Positions 25,461 to 33,137 of a stretch of DNA of 64,000 nucleotides are shown here, piece by piece. A program made the translations under genes and the position numbers. The DNA comes from Ensifer sp. LCM 4579. GTDB lineage: Bacteria > Pseudomonadota > Alphaproteobacteria > Rhizobiales > Rhizobiaceae. The stretch is taken from contig NZ_MDDV01000004.1 in NCBI RefSeq assembly GCF_001854885.1, forward strand, positions 1 to 64,000, in the 5' to 3' direction. Within the stretch, counting starts at the first letter, position 1. The number at the start of each line of letters is the position of its first letter. The notes under the pieces are model-generated. The model saw nothing but the letters and a program-made list of their open reading frames with translations, was not told the DNA's origin and ran no database searches.

Positions 25461-26981
25461 TTATTCTGCCCAGCGGATCGACGAGAGGCCGTAGTTCACC
25501 TCGAGAGGATCGACCTCGACGCCGGTGATGCGCTTGCTGGAGACGATAGCAAGTTCGGACCAGGTGACGGGTATGCTCGGCAATTCCTGCTGCAGGATTT
25601 CGACCGCGCGGGTCTGAAGCGGAACGCGGATATTCGCGTCGCTCGTTGCCGCGAACTTTTCCACGATGTCCTGCATCTCCTTGTTGTCCCAGCCGGTCGA
25701 GCCCCAGTCGCTACCGCCCGGGCCATAGTCCTGGAGCAGCGTGCCGACCGGATCGGGCACGATCGAATAGAGCCGCGAGATCAGCCCCATCTCCAGGGTG
25801 CCATCCTTGTGGCGGGCCGGGATCTCCGAACTGTTGCCGACGGATACCCTGACATCGATGCCGAACTGCCTGAGCTGAGCCTGAAGCGCCGTCGCGATCG
25901 GCGGCAGTTCCGGCCAGCTGGAATAGGTGAGCATCGTCACGCTGAAGCGCTTGCCGTCCTTCTCCAGGATGCCGTCGCTCCCCGGCATCCAACCGGCGGC
26001 CGCCAGCAGTTCCTTCGCCTTTTCGACGTTTCGCTCGAGCGGTTGAACGCTTGAAACATTCCAGCCCTTCATGGCCGGCGGGAAAAGCTGCGTCGCGGCC
26101 AGGTCGGGATTGCGCAGGATGACCTTTGTGATGCCGATGCGGTCGATGGCCGCGCTGATTGCCTGCCGCTCCTCGACCTGATCGAAGAAGGGCGAGGCCG
26201 CATTCACTTTCAGGATGCGGGTGCGGGGTATGGTGGCGATCCAGACGTCCAGCTTTGGATCGGCCTTCAACCGATCGACCGAAACCGGCAGCATGGAGAA
26301 GACGAGGTCGGCTTCGCCGCTTTCGGCCATGAGCGCACGGGTTTCCCCCTGCCCCACGGCAAGGTAGCTTACTTCCTCGATGCCGGGTTTTCCGCCCCAC
26401 CAGTTGCCCGATCCTTCCAATTCGAGCCGTGCCGGCGGCATCAGGCTTTTGACCTTGTAGGGTCCGGAACCGACGATCCGCGTGATTTTTCCCGCGCCAT
26501 CGAACGAGGACGGAGCAAGGATGATGGTGCTGAAATGCACGAGATAGGCCGGCAAGGCGGAAAAGGGCTTGGTCAGCCGTATCCGGACGGCGCTGCCGTC
26601 GCTGGCAATCTCGGCAATCGGTGCCTGGGACAGGACACCGACACCCGCGAGCGCTCGTTTGAGGCTGGCGGCGGCCGTCTCGGCTGTGACCGGGGTTCCA
26701 TCATGGAAGACGGCGTTGGCCCGGAGCGTAAAGGTCCACGCGAGGCCGTCGTCCGAAACCGACCAGTTTTCCGCAAGACCTGGAACGAGGCCCCCCTGCT
26801 TGTCGGTCGTCACCAGCGTTTCGGCGACCTGAAGCCTGCTGAAGACATAGCCCGTCTGCGCCGGCTCGATACCGGTGATTTCCCACGGCCCCGCCACCTT
26901 CAGCGTTTCTGCATAAGCCGAGCTGACGGATAGGGATCCACCGAGGGCAAGCGTGAGGAAAAGCGTCTTCAATTTACGCAT
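25461..26981 (-). CDS. ABC transporter substrate-binding protein (peptide/nickel type, SBP family 5)
   Basis: The 506-residue protein begins with a signal peptide (MRKLKTLFLTLALGGSLSVSSAYA) and continues with family 5 hallmarks. These are VAETLVTTDKQGGLVPGLAENWSVSDDGLAWTFTLRANAVFHDGTPVTAETAAASL, then IVGSGPYKV near residue 170. Two adjacent ATGs (26984, 26981) follow GGAG; the second has better spacing. The family binds oligopeptides, nickel chelates, opines or metallophores. A palindrome resembling a Zur site lies about 125 bases upstream of the start, hinting at a zinc-linked chelate, but the protein itself does not prove it. First gene of the operon that continues with two permeases and the fused ATPase. 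Confidence 0.88.
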   Translation of the reverse strand: MRKLKTLFLTLALGGSLSVSSAYAETLKVAGPWEITGIEPAQTGYVFSRLQVAETLVTTDKQGGLVPGLAENWSVSDDGLAWTFTLRANAVFHDGTPVTAETAAASLKRALAGVGVLSQAPIAEIASDGSAVRIRLTKPFSALPAYLVHFSTIILAPSSFDGAGKITRIVGSGPYKVKSLMPPARLELEGSGNWWGGKPGIEEVSYLAVGQGETRALMAESGEADLVFSMLPVSVDRLKADPKLDVWIATIPRTRILKVNAASPFFDQVEERQAISAAIDRIGITKVILRNPDLAATQLFPPAMKGWNVSSVQPLERNVEKAKELLAAAGWMPGSDGILEKDGKRFSVTMLTYSSWPELPPIATALQAQLRQFGIDVRVSVGNSSEIPARHKDGTLEMGLISRLYSIVPDPVGTLLQDYGPGGSDWGSTGWDNKEMQDIVEKFAATSDANIRVPLQTRAVEILQQELPSIPVTWSELAIVSSKRITGVEVDPLEVNYGLSSIRWAE

Positions 26982-27080
26982 CATCTTCTCCGGTGTGTGT
27001 CGAATTGCGATTTTAGATTTCCGAATTCCGGACAGATGTCGTTCATCGCGTCCTTGGGGATTGATAGCTCCTGCATAGGT

Positions 27081-27125
27081 AACGTTATTACGTTCGTCAA
27101 ACGAAATGTTACGAAATAACATACC
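27081..27125. promoter_or_regulatory. Zur-like palindrome and neighbouring inverted repeat
   Basis: GAAATGTTA (27103-27111), a 5-base spacer and TAACATACC (27117-27125) form an interrupted palindrome close to the alphaproteobacterial Zur pattern GAAATGTTA-N5-TAACATTTC (two mismatches on the right arm). A second palindrome, AACGT-TATT-ACGTT, lies at 27081-27094. They sit between the divergent binding-protein gene and the CobW fragment. Zinc control of the importer is inferred. Confidence 0.5.
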
Positions 27126-27199
27126 GGATGGAGCGGCAAGCGAGCCCCGCAGAGTGAGCAATCACCCTGCATCAGACCGGTCAATCCAGGAGATCGAAC

Positions 27200-27412
27200 A
27201 TGTTCCAGAAGGCCGAGCCCTCGCCGGTCGGCGTGCCTACGGGATATCTCGGCGCGGCGACCACGCTCTTGAACCGCATTTTCACAGAGCCGCATGGCAA
27301 GAGGCTTGCGGTCATCGTCAATGAATTCGGCGATGTCGGCCTCGACATGGTCCTCATCGTCGGGTCCGACGAGGACGTGATGCCGCTTGACAGGGGACAG
27401 CCCGGCTACTAA
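27200..27412 (+). pseudogene. CobW/ZigA-family GTPase, N-terminal fragment
   Basis: The frame MFQKAEPSPVGVPTGYLGAATTLLNRIFTEPHGKRLAVIVNEFGDVGLD matches the beginning of CobW-family metallochaperone GTPases, where one expects VLTGYLGAGKTTLLN and AVIVNEFGE. Here the Walker A motif is broken: GAGKTT has become GAAT-T, losing the essential Gly-Lys. The frame ends after 70 residues, whereas the family has 320-400, with loss of the CxCC metal site and the C-terminal domain. It lies between a Zur-like site and a cobalamin riboswitch, both common companions of intact cobW-like genes. I regard it as a decayed remnant. Confidence 0.75.
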
Positions 27413-27414
27413 CT

Positions 27415-27605
27415 GAAGCCGACGGTTCCCGAGGCCAAGCCGGAGGGAATAATAGGGAACACGGTGAGGATGACCCGAATGGGGCCGAAACCGTGGCTGC
27501 CCCCGCAACTGTAAGCGGTGAGGTTCTGCCATCCGGGCCACTGGTCGAAAGACCGGGAAGGCCGGCAACACCTTCGACCCGCGAGCCAGGAGACCTGCCG
27601 TCATC
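27415..27605 (+). promoter_or_regulatory. Cobalamin (B12) riboswitch
   Basis: The region has the conserved cobalamin-aptamer blocks in order. These are GCCGACGGTTCCC at the start, AAGCCGGAGGGAAT then AGGGAACACGGTG, CCGAAACCGTGGCTGCCCCC followed by GCAACTGTAAGCGG, the CCACTGG/GAAAGACCGGGAAGGCCGGC segment, and the closing GCGAGCCAGGAGACCTGCC. Adenosylcobalamin binding is expected to switch off expression of the downstream DUF1636/ABC transporter operon. This is one of the most secure calls in the window because many invariant blocks are present in order. Confidence 0.95.
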
Positions 27606-27631
27606 TGACGTAGCAACCGGACGGGGTGTTT

Positions 27632-27656
27632 CGGGAAGCGTTGAGACGCCTTCCCG
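27632..27656 (+). promoter_or_regulatory. Hairpin of the riboswitch expression platform
   Basis: CGGGAAG (27632-27638) and CTTCCCG (27650-27656) form a perfect 7-base stem with an 11-base loop between the aptamer and the first gene. The following bases are not a clean T-run, so whether it stops transcription or masks translation is unclear. Confidence 0.45.
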
Positions 27657-27715
27657 TATCGTTTCGCTGCGGCCGGTCTCTCATCCTTCTTCAGCTCCGC
27701 TTGCCGAAGGGTGAC

Positions 27716-28081
27716 ATGACCGAATCCGTTTTTGCCATAGCTGTCTGCAACCGCTGCGGTGGTGCCAGCCAACCGGGCGCGGAACTGGCGGCCCACCTGA
27801 TGCCGCTCGGCCCCGGTGAAGGCTTCCGCGTCGAAACCGTCGTCTGTTTTGCGGGCTGCGAGCGGCCGCTTGCCGTCGCCTTCACCGCGCCGGCCAAGGC
27901 GGCTTTCCTGTTTGGCGATATCGATCCCGTTGCCGATGCCGATTCCCTTGTTTCCTTCGGCCGGCTCTACCGCGACCTCTCCGATGGCTGGTGCCGGGAA
28001 AGTGAGCGGCCCGCGGGATTGCGCGGCAAGACCCTGGCGCGCATTCCCTTCATCGCAGGGCTCGAAGGACTGTCGCGATGA
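27716..28081 (+). CDS. DUF1636 family metal-binding protein
   Basis: The 121-residue protein shows a thioredoxin-like ferredoxin pattern: VCNRCGG near residue 10-16 and VETVVCFAGCERPLAVAFTAPAKAAFLFGDID in the middle. The cysteines (Cys11, Cys14, Cys44, Cys48) probably hold a 2Fe-2S cluster or metal ion. DUF1636 genes often follow cobalamin riboswitches. The ATG at 27716 has GAAGG ahead; an open frame extends upstream into the riboswitch. Its stop overlaps the ATPase start by four bases. Function unknown; a role in cobalt/cobalamin uptake is inferred from the operon. Confidence 0.85.
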   Translation: MTESVFAIAVCNRCGGASQPGAELAAHLMPLGPGEGFRVETVVCFAGCERPLAVAFTAPAKAAFLFGDIDPVADADSLVSFGRLYRDLSDGWCRESERPAGLRGKTLARIPFIAGLEGLSR

Positions 28082-28878
28082 CCAGGCCAATCCTGACGGC
28101 GAGCGGTCTCGGGTTTACGACCGCGTCCGGCAACAGCATTCTTCACGACGTTTCGCTCGATGTTTGCGCTGGAGACCGGCTGGCGATCGTCGGCCCCAAC
28201 GGGGCCGGCAAGACGACGCTGCTCCAGCTTCTGAGCGGCATGGCGCGACCCACCTCGGGCACGGCCAGCCTGCTCGGACAGCCCATCGCCGCCATGCGTC
28301 CGGGCGAGCGCGCCCGGCAGGTGGCCGTCGTCGGCCAGGCGGATCAGCCCGACCGGCGCATCCGCCTGCGCGATTATGTCGAACTGGGCCGAATTCCGCA
28401 TGGAGCCAGTCTTGCGCGCGACAAAGAGGCAAGATTGGTCGGCGCAGCGCTGGAGCGTACGGGGCTTGCCTCCCTTGCCCATCGCGAGATGGGCTCGCTC
28501 TCCGGCGGCGAGCGCCAGCGCGCGCAGATTGCCCGGGCGCTCGTTCAGGAGCCGCGCATTCTCTTCCTCGACGAGCCCACCAATCATCTCGATCCACGCG
28601 CCCGCGGAACGCTGCTGGCGCTGGTGGCGGAACTGGACTTGACCGTGATCGCCGTGCTGCACGATCTCAATCTCGTTCCCGGCTTCGCCACGAAGGTTGC
28701 CATCCTGCAGCAGGGTGACCTCGTCGCCTGTGGACCGGCAGGCGACGCCCTTTCGCGCAGCACCGTCCGCGATGTTTTCGGCATAGACCTGCTGCGCCTT
28801 CCCCATCCGCACGAGGACAGGGAAATCACCGTTTTCGACATTCCCGTTACCAATGACATCGGAGTCCATCACCCATGA
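28078..28878 (+). CDS. ABC transporter ATP-binding protein (BtuD/FecE type)
   Basis: The 266-residue ATPase has Walker A VGPNGAGKTTLLQLLSG (about residue 38), signature LSGGERQRAQIARALV near 141, Walker B RILFLDEPTNHLD and the switch histidine in VIAVLHDLNL. This is the iron-siderophore/B12 class. It overlaps DUF1636 upstream and the binding-protein gene downstream by four bases. Under the cobalamin riboswitch, the transported species is probably cobalamin, a corrinoid precursor or a cobalt chelate. Confidence 0.92.
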   Translation: MTRPILTASGLGFTTASGNSILHDVSLDVCAGDRLAIVGPNGAGKTTLLQLLSGMARPTSGTASLLGQPIAAMRPGERARQVAVVGQADQPDRRIRLRDYVELGRIPHGASLARDKEARLVGAALERTGLASLAHREMGSLSGGERQRAQIARALVQEPRILFLDEPTNHLDPRARGTLLALVAELDLTVIAVLHDLNLVPGFATKVAILQQGDLVACGPAGDALSRSTVRDVFGIDLLRLPHPHEDREITVFDIPVTNDIGVHHP

Positions 28879-29822
28879 AGACCATCCCCCTCGCCCTGCT
28901 TCTTTCGCTCGGTGCCACCTCCGCCTTCGCCTTTCCGGTGACCGTCGACAGCTGCGGCACGGCGCTGACCTTCGACGGCGCCCCCAAGCGCGCCGTTATC
29001 CAGGACATCAACATGTCCAAGATGGCTTTCGCGCTTGGCCTTCAGCCGTCTATCGTCGGCGTCAGCGGCATCAGCGGCTGGTACAAGCTGGACGACGCAT
29101 TCAAGAGGCAGCAGGGCTCCATCCCCGAGCTTGCCCCGAAATATCCGACGATGGAAAATCTCCTGGCGGCCAATCCCGATTTCTTCTTTGCCGGCTGGTA
29201 TTACGGCATGAAGCCGGGCGGCGACGTCACCCCCGATACGCTGGCCCCGCACGGCATCAAGACGCTGGTGCTGACCGAAAGCTGCGTCCATCTCGACAGG
29301 AACCGCCCGGCCGCCTCCATGCACCTGCTCTACGGCGACATCGAAAAGCTCGGCAGGATCTTCGGCAAAGAGGCGGAAGCCGCCAAGCTCGTCGAGGGCT
29401 GGAAGTCTGAACTGGCCAGCATCGAGGCCAGGGTCGGGGCGGAAACCGGCATACGCGTCTTCCTCTACGACTCCGGCGAGGACAAGCCCTTCACCGCCGG
29501 CAGGTTCGCCATTCCCACGGCGATGATTGCCGCTGCCGGCGGCCGGAACATCATGGCCGACATGGAAACGAGCTGGGGCACCACCGACTGGGAAACAGTC
29601 GCCGCACGCAATCCGCAATTCCTCGTCCTTCTCGACTATCAGGACGATGCCGGCTACGCGAAGCTCCTCAACTTCCTGAAGGCCCATCCCGCGATGAAGG
29701 AAACCGATGCGGTGAAGAACGAACGTTTCGTGGCGCTGCGCTATGAGGAACTGACCCCCGGACCCGACAATGTCGCCGCCATCGGCAAGATCGCCAAGGC
29801 CATGCATCCGGAAGCCTTCTGA
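28875..29822 (+). CDS. ABC transporter substrate-binding protein (BtuF/FecB type)
   Basis: The 315-residue protein has a signal peptide (MKTIPLALLLSLGATSAFA) and a type III periplasmic-binding domain: PKRAVIQDINMSKMAFALGLQPSIVGVSG, NLLAANPDFFFAGWYYGM and GTTDWETVAARNPQFLVLLDY. Two cysteines (SCGTAL, ESCVH) lie in the mature part. It delivers the substrate to the permease encoded downstream. The family covers B12, heme, siderophores and cobalt chelates; the riboswitch upstream favours a cobalamin-linked ligand. Confidence 0.9.
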   Translation: MKTIPLALLLSLGATSAFAFPVTVDSCGTALTFDGAPKRAVIQDINMSKMAFALGLQPSIVGVSGISGWYKLDDAFKRQQGSIPELAPKYPTMENLLAANPDFFFAGWYYGMKPGGDVTPDTLAPHGIKTLVLTESCVHLDRNRPAASMHLLYGDIEKLGRIFGKEAEAAKLVEGWKSELASIEARVGAETGIRVFLYDSGEDKPFTAGRFAIPTAMIAAAGGRNIMADMETSWGTTDWETVAARNPQFLVLLDYQDDAGYAKLLNFLKAHPAMKETDAVKNERFVALRYEELTPGPDNVAAIGKIAKAMHPEAF

Positions 29823-29824
29823 GC

Positions 29825-30835
29825 GTGAACAGCCGTTTCGCTCTCGGCGTCACGGCGGCCCTTGCCGCCGTCGCGGCGTTGGCCTGCGCCTCCGTCGCCT
29901 ATGGATCGACCGTCATTCCGCTATCGCAGGTCCTGCTTTCGATCGGGCGCGCGATCGGCTGGGTGCAGGATGCCGCGATCACGCCGGTCGACCGCATCGT
30001 CGTCGATCTTAGACTGCCGCGTGCGATCCTCGCGATCGCGGTCGGCGCGGGCCTGGGCGTCATCGGCCTGCTGCTCCAGACGGTGACGCGCAACGACCTT
30101 GCCGATCCCTTCCTCTTCGGCCTGTCCGCAGGGGCGGCGGCGGGCGCAGTCGCCGTCATCACCCGCATCGGCGATCGCCTCGGTATCCTGACGCTGCCGA
30201 TCGCGGCCTTCGCCGGCGGCATGTGCGCAACGGCGGTCGTCCTGGTTCTGATCAGGCGTGCCCAGGGTTACGGTCCGGAGCGGCTCGTTCTCGCGGGTCT
30301 GGCGGTGTCCTTCCTCTTCACCGCGCTGACAAATTATCTGGTCTTTTCCGGCGACCAGCGGGCGGCGCATTCGGTCCTCTTCTGGACGATGGGCGGCCTC
30401 GGGCTTGCAACATGGCGGAACATCGGCATCGGCATGCTCGGGGCCTTGATTGTCATGCTCTACGCGCTGCTGCGACATCGGCAGCTGGATGCGCTGCTGG
30501 GTGGCGAGCAGACGGCGGAAAGCCTCGGCGTATCGGTCACACGCCTGCGCAAGGTCACATTCCTCGTCGCCAGCTTTTCGACGGCGCTCCTCGTCTCCAT
30601 CGCCGGCGTGATCGGGTTTATCGGCCTGATGATCCCGCATGTGGCCCGCGCCTTCGCCGGGCCGCTGCACGCCCGCCTTGCCGTTGCTTGCGGGCTGCTG
30701 GGTGCCGCACTTCTGCTCGGCAGCGATCTGCTCGCCCGTACCCTGTTGCCGCCGCAGGAGCTACCCGTCGGCGTGGTGACGAGTTCGATCGGCGCATTCT
30801 TCGTCGTGGCGATGCTGCTGCATCACAAGCGGTGA
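29825..30835 (+). CDS. ABC transporter permease (BtuC/FecCD type)
   Basis: The 336-residue permease starts with GTG at 29825, two bases after the binding-protein stop. FecCD family motifs are LRLPRAILAIAVGAGLGVIGLLLQTVTRNDLADPFLFGLSAGAAAGAV near residues 60-108, TESLGVSVTRLRK-like (ESLGVSVTRLRKVTFLVASF), GVIGFIGLMIPHVARAF near 262-278, and the end ELPVGVVTSSIGAFFVV. About ten membrane spans are expected. It completes the riboswitch-controlled importer and converges on the hydrolase gene seven bases away. Confidence 0.92.
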   Translation: MNSRFALGVTAALAAVAALACASVAYGSTVIPLSQVLLSIGRAIGWVQDAAITPVDRIVVDLRLPRAILAIAVGAGLGVIGLLLQTVTRNDLADPFLFGLSAGAAAGAVAVITRIGDRLGILTLPIAAFAGGMCATAVVLVLIRRAQGYGPERLVLAGLAVSFLFTALTNYLVFSGDQRAAHSVLFWTMGGLGLATWRNIGIGMLGALIVMLYALLRHRQLDALLGGEQTAESLGVSVTRLRKVTFLVASFSTALLVSIAGVIGFIGLMIPHVARAFAGPLHARLAVACGLLGAALLLGSDLLARTLLPPQELPVGVVTSSIGAFFVVAMLLHHKR

Positions 30836-30841
30836 AGTCAT

Positions 30842-31711
30842 TCAGTCTGCGGCAAGGTGCGGCAGCATCGCCCTTGCCGTCTCCTCCGGAAATTCCTCAT
30901 AAAAAGAGAGTTTGCCTGTCGGCAGTTCGATAGCCCGTACATTGTCGAGTGCAGCCAGTTCGAGCATCTCCGCCTTCGATTTGCGCGGTGCCTGACGCGC
31001 ATAGACAAGAAGGATATCGCCCGCCCGTCTTGCCGCATACAGAAACTGCTGCCGCTCGTGGAATGGGTCGAGCACGCCCGTGACGAAACGGAAGGAGGCA
31101 TGGCGGGCACCCGCCGCTTCGCTCACCGCGCGCTTCTGTGCCATGCGCTCGCCTGTCAGCCAGTCGGGATCCGAATAGACATGGCCCCGCGCCATCATGC
31201 CGATAACCGGACGGTTGACGTTCAGCCGGTAGAACACTGAGCCAAGGAGAGGAAAGTCCACCGCGCTTGCCGCTGCGCTGAAGAACCTCATCCGCCGGCC
31301 GGCCATCGTCGGCAGTGGGCCACGCCAGGTGGGTGACAGAAGGCAAAGGCGCCCCAGGCTGCCCGCCTCTTCAGCCGACTGAGACAGGGCATAACCGGCG
31401 GCATGTCCGGCGGCGACCGTAACTGCAGGGCGGCCGATCCTCCCGATTAGGACGCGCAGGAACGCCCGAGAATGCTCTGGCCTCCACCTGATCCTTGGTC
31501 GAGGTTGATCTCCGAAACCCGGCCAATCGACCGCGATCGTGGAATAGGTGGCCGCCAACAGTTGCTGCAGGCCGAGCATTTCGGACCGCGTCGATATGGA
31601 ACTGAGTGCCGGCAGAAGAAGGAGCACCGGCCCGGCCCCGAGGCGGCTCACGCCGATGTTGAACCTTTTTCCTTCAACCTCCCATTCCATCAGCGTGTCG
31701 CCCGGCCGCAT
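30842..31711 (-). CDS. Alpha/beta hydrolase fold protein
   Basis: The 289-residue protein shows an alpha/beta-hydrolase pattern: VLLLLPALSSISTRSEM, then AVDWPGFGDQPRP (like the strand-4 DxPGxG motif). However the expected nucleophile elbow GxSxG appears as VAAGHAAGYAL, with His in place of Ser. The catalytic serine therefore seems absent, so enzymatic activity is doubtful. I chose ATG 31711 with AGAGGGAAA ahead; the frame is open to 31783. The gene is divergent from dmeR, with the DmeR-type operator in between, so it may be co-regulated by cobalt or nickel. Function unknown. Confidence 0.7.
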   Translation of the reverse strand: MRPGDTLMEWEVEGKRFNIGVSRLGAGPVLLLLPALSSISTRSEMLGLQQLLAATYSTIAVDWPGFGDQPRPRIRWRPEHSRAFLRVLIGRIGRPAVTVAAGHAAGYALSQSAEEAGSLGRLCLLSPTWRGPLPTMAGRRMRFFSAAASAVDFPLLGSVFYRLNVNRPVIGMMARGHVYSDPDWLTGERMAQKRAVSEAAGARHASFRFVTGVLDPFHERQQFLYAARRAGDILLVYARQAPRKSKAEMLELAALDNVRAIELPTGKLSFYEEFPEETARAMLPHLAAD

Positions 31712-31730
31712 GGCTTTCCCTCTACCTCGA

Positions 31731-31760
31731 CATATAGTATAGGGGGGTATGGTATATGAG
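31731..31760. promoter_or_regulatory. DmeR/RcnR-type operator (G-tract palindrome)
   Basis: ATATAGTATA, a run of six G (31742-31747) and TATGGTATAT make an inverted repeat around a G-tract. This is the form recognised by RcnR/CsoR-class regulators and described for the rhizobial dmeRF promoter. It lies between the divergent hydrolase (31711) and dmeR (31777), overlapping the alternative upstream dmeR ATG at 31756. Confidence 0.75.
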
Positions 31761-31776
31761 TTTACCGGGCGAGACC

Positions 31777-32049
31777 ATGGCACACACCATCCGACAAAAG
31801 GAAAAGCTGATGGCGCGTGTCCGGCGGCTGAAGGGGCAGCTTGATGGCGTCGAAAAGGCCCTGGCGGCCGAAGTCGCCTGCGGCGAGGTGCTGCGCCAGC
31901 TGGCGTCCATACGGGGCGCCGTCAGCGGACTGACGGCGGAACTGATGGAGGATCATCTGCGGGGCCACGTCCTTCACGCCGACAGCGAGACGGACCGACG
32001 TGAAGGGGCGGAGGAAATGATCGAGGTCATCCGCACCTACCTGAAGTAG
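31777..32049 (+). CDS. dmeR: Metal-sensing repressor of the RcnR/CsoR (DUF156) family
   Basis: The 90-residue all-helical protein matches the family: RQKEKLMARVRRLKGQLDGVEKALAAEVACGEVLRQLASIRGAVSGLTAELMEDHLRGHV. Metal-ligand candidates include Cys in EVACGEVL and His residues, including the N-terminal His of MAHTIRQ, as in RcnR-type nickel/cobalt sensors. It should release the operator and allow efflux-pump expression when Co or Ni is high. The ATG at 31777 is preferred because the one at 31756 lies within the operator. It precedes the CDF efflux gene dmeF, as in Rhizobium and Agrobacterium dmeRF. Confidence 0.88.
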   Translation: MAHTIRQKEKLMARVRRLKGQLDGVEKALAAEVACGEVLRQLASIRGAVSGLTAELMEDHLRGHVLHADSETDRREGAEEMIEVIRTYLK

Positions 32050-32092
32050 TCTGGCCTGAAGTAGTCTGGCCTGAAGTAGTCCGGCCTGAAGT
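32041..32092 (+). repeat. 15-base tandem repeat at the 3' end of dmeR
   Basis: CTGAAGTAGTCTGGC occurs at 32041-32055 and 32056-32070, a one-base variant at 32071-32085, and a partial fourth copy to 32092. The first copy includes the last two codons and stop of dmeR, so the unit repeats the end of the gene. It fills most of the gap before dmeF. Confidence 0.9.
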
Positions 32093-32113
32093 GAAGGTTG
32101 GCGAGGACATTCC

Positions 32114-33064
32114 ATGGCTGCATCCCTCTCGCGTCTGTCCCATGAGCACGTGTTCCTCGGCGCCGATCATCAGCGCAACGAGAGGAAGGTCTGGCTGGTC
32201 ATCGCGCTCACCGCCGTCATGATGGTCGTCGAAATCTCTGCCGGCACGGTGTACGGGTCGATGGCGCTTGTTGCCGACGGGTGGCACATGTCCACCCATG
32301 CTGGCGCCATGCTGATCACTGCCCTCGCCTATTCCTATGCCCGCCGCCATGCCCGAGACGCTCGCTTCACCTTCGGAACGGGGAAGCTTGGCGATCTTGC
32401 AGGCTTTGCAAGCGCCATCGTCCTGGCACTCATCGCTCTCCTCATCGGCTGGGAAAGCCTGCTTCGGTTCGTCAGTCCCGTCCCGATCCAGTTCAAGCAG
32501 GCAATTGCGGTGGCCGCTGTCGGCCTGGTCGTCAATCTCGCGAGTGCCTGGCTGCTGAAGGACGATCACGCACACCACCATCATGGCCATGATCATGAAC
32601 ATGGAGAAAAACACGGCCGCCATCACCAACTCGGGCATGCCCAAGACAACAATCTCCGTGCAGCCTATCTGCATGTCCTCGCCGACGCATTGACCTCGAT
32701 CCTGGCGATCGCCGCACTGCTGGTTGGAGGAAGCTATGGCTGGCTGTGGGCCGACCCGCTGATGGGCATTGTCGGTGCGCTGGTGATTGCGCGCTGGTCG
32801 CTGGGTCTCGTGCGCGACGCTGGGGGCGTCCTGCTGGATCGAGTACCCGCTACGGAAGGCATCGAGTTAGAGGTCCGCGAGGAGATAGAGGTCGAGGGCG
32901 ACCGGATCGCGGACCTGCACGTCTGGCAGGTTGGCCCCGGACACTACGCGGCGATCGTATCGCTCGTCTCGACCCGGCCGAAGGAGCCGGACCACTACAA
33001 GGCCCGCCTCGCGCATGTTCACGAACTCGCCCATCTGACGGTGGAGGTGAACTCCGGCAAGTAG
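32114..33064 (+). CDS. dmeF: Cation diffusion facilitator, cobalt/nickel efflux
   Basis: The 316-residue protein is a CDF transporter. The first metal site segment is SMALVADGWHMSTHAGAMLITALAY (HxxxD-like, here DGWHMSTHAG), and the second is HVLADALTSILAIAALLVG. A histidine-rich loop at about residues 155-180 (DDHAHHHHGHDHEHGEKHGRHHQLGHAQ) lies between membrane spans 4 and 5. A cytoplasmic C-terminal domain follows (RIADLHVWQVGPGHYAAIVSLVS). DmeF proteins export cobalt and nickel. The gene follows dmeR after 64 bases of tandem repeat and is presumably repressed by it. Confidence 0.92.
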   Translation: MAASLSRLSHEHVFLGADHQRNERKVWLVIALTAVMMVVEISAGTVYGSMALVADGWHMSTHAGAMLITALAYSYARRHARDARFTFGTGKLGDLAGFASAIVLALIALLIGWESLLRFVSPVPIQFKQAIAVAAVGLVVNLASAWLLKDDHAHHHHGHDHEHGEKHGRHHQLGHAQDNNLRAAYLHVLADALTSILAIAALLVGGSYGWLWADPLMGIVGALVIARWSLGLVRDAGGVLLDRVPATEGIELEVREEIEVEGDRIADLHVWQVGPGHYAAIVSLVSTRPKEPDHYKARLAHVHELAHLTVEVNSGK

Positions 33065-33137
33065 CGATAGCCGTGCGAGATCGAGGTGTTAGCTCCAGCG
33101 CGCATTGGTGCGGTCAAGGAGAGCTCACGCCGGCGCT

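Noticed and set aside
32041-32092. CRISPR-like array
   Set aside because: The repeats are directly adjacent, 15 bases long and without spacers; a simple tandem duplication.
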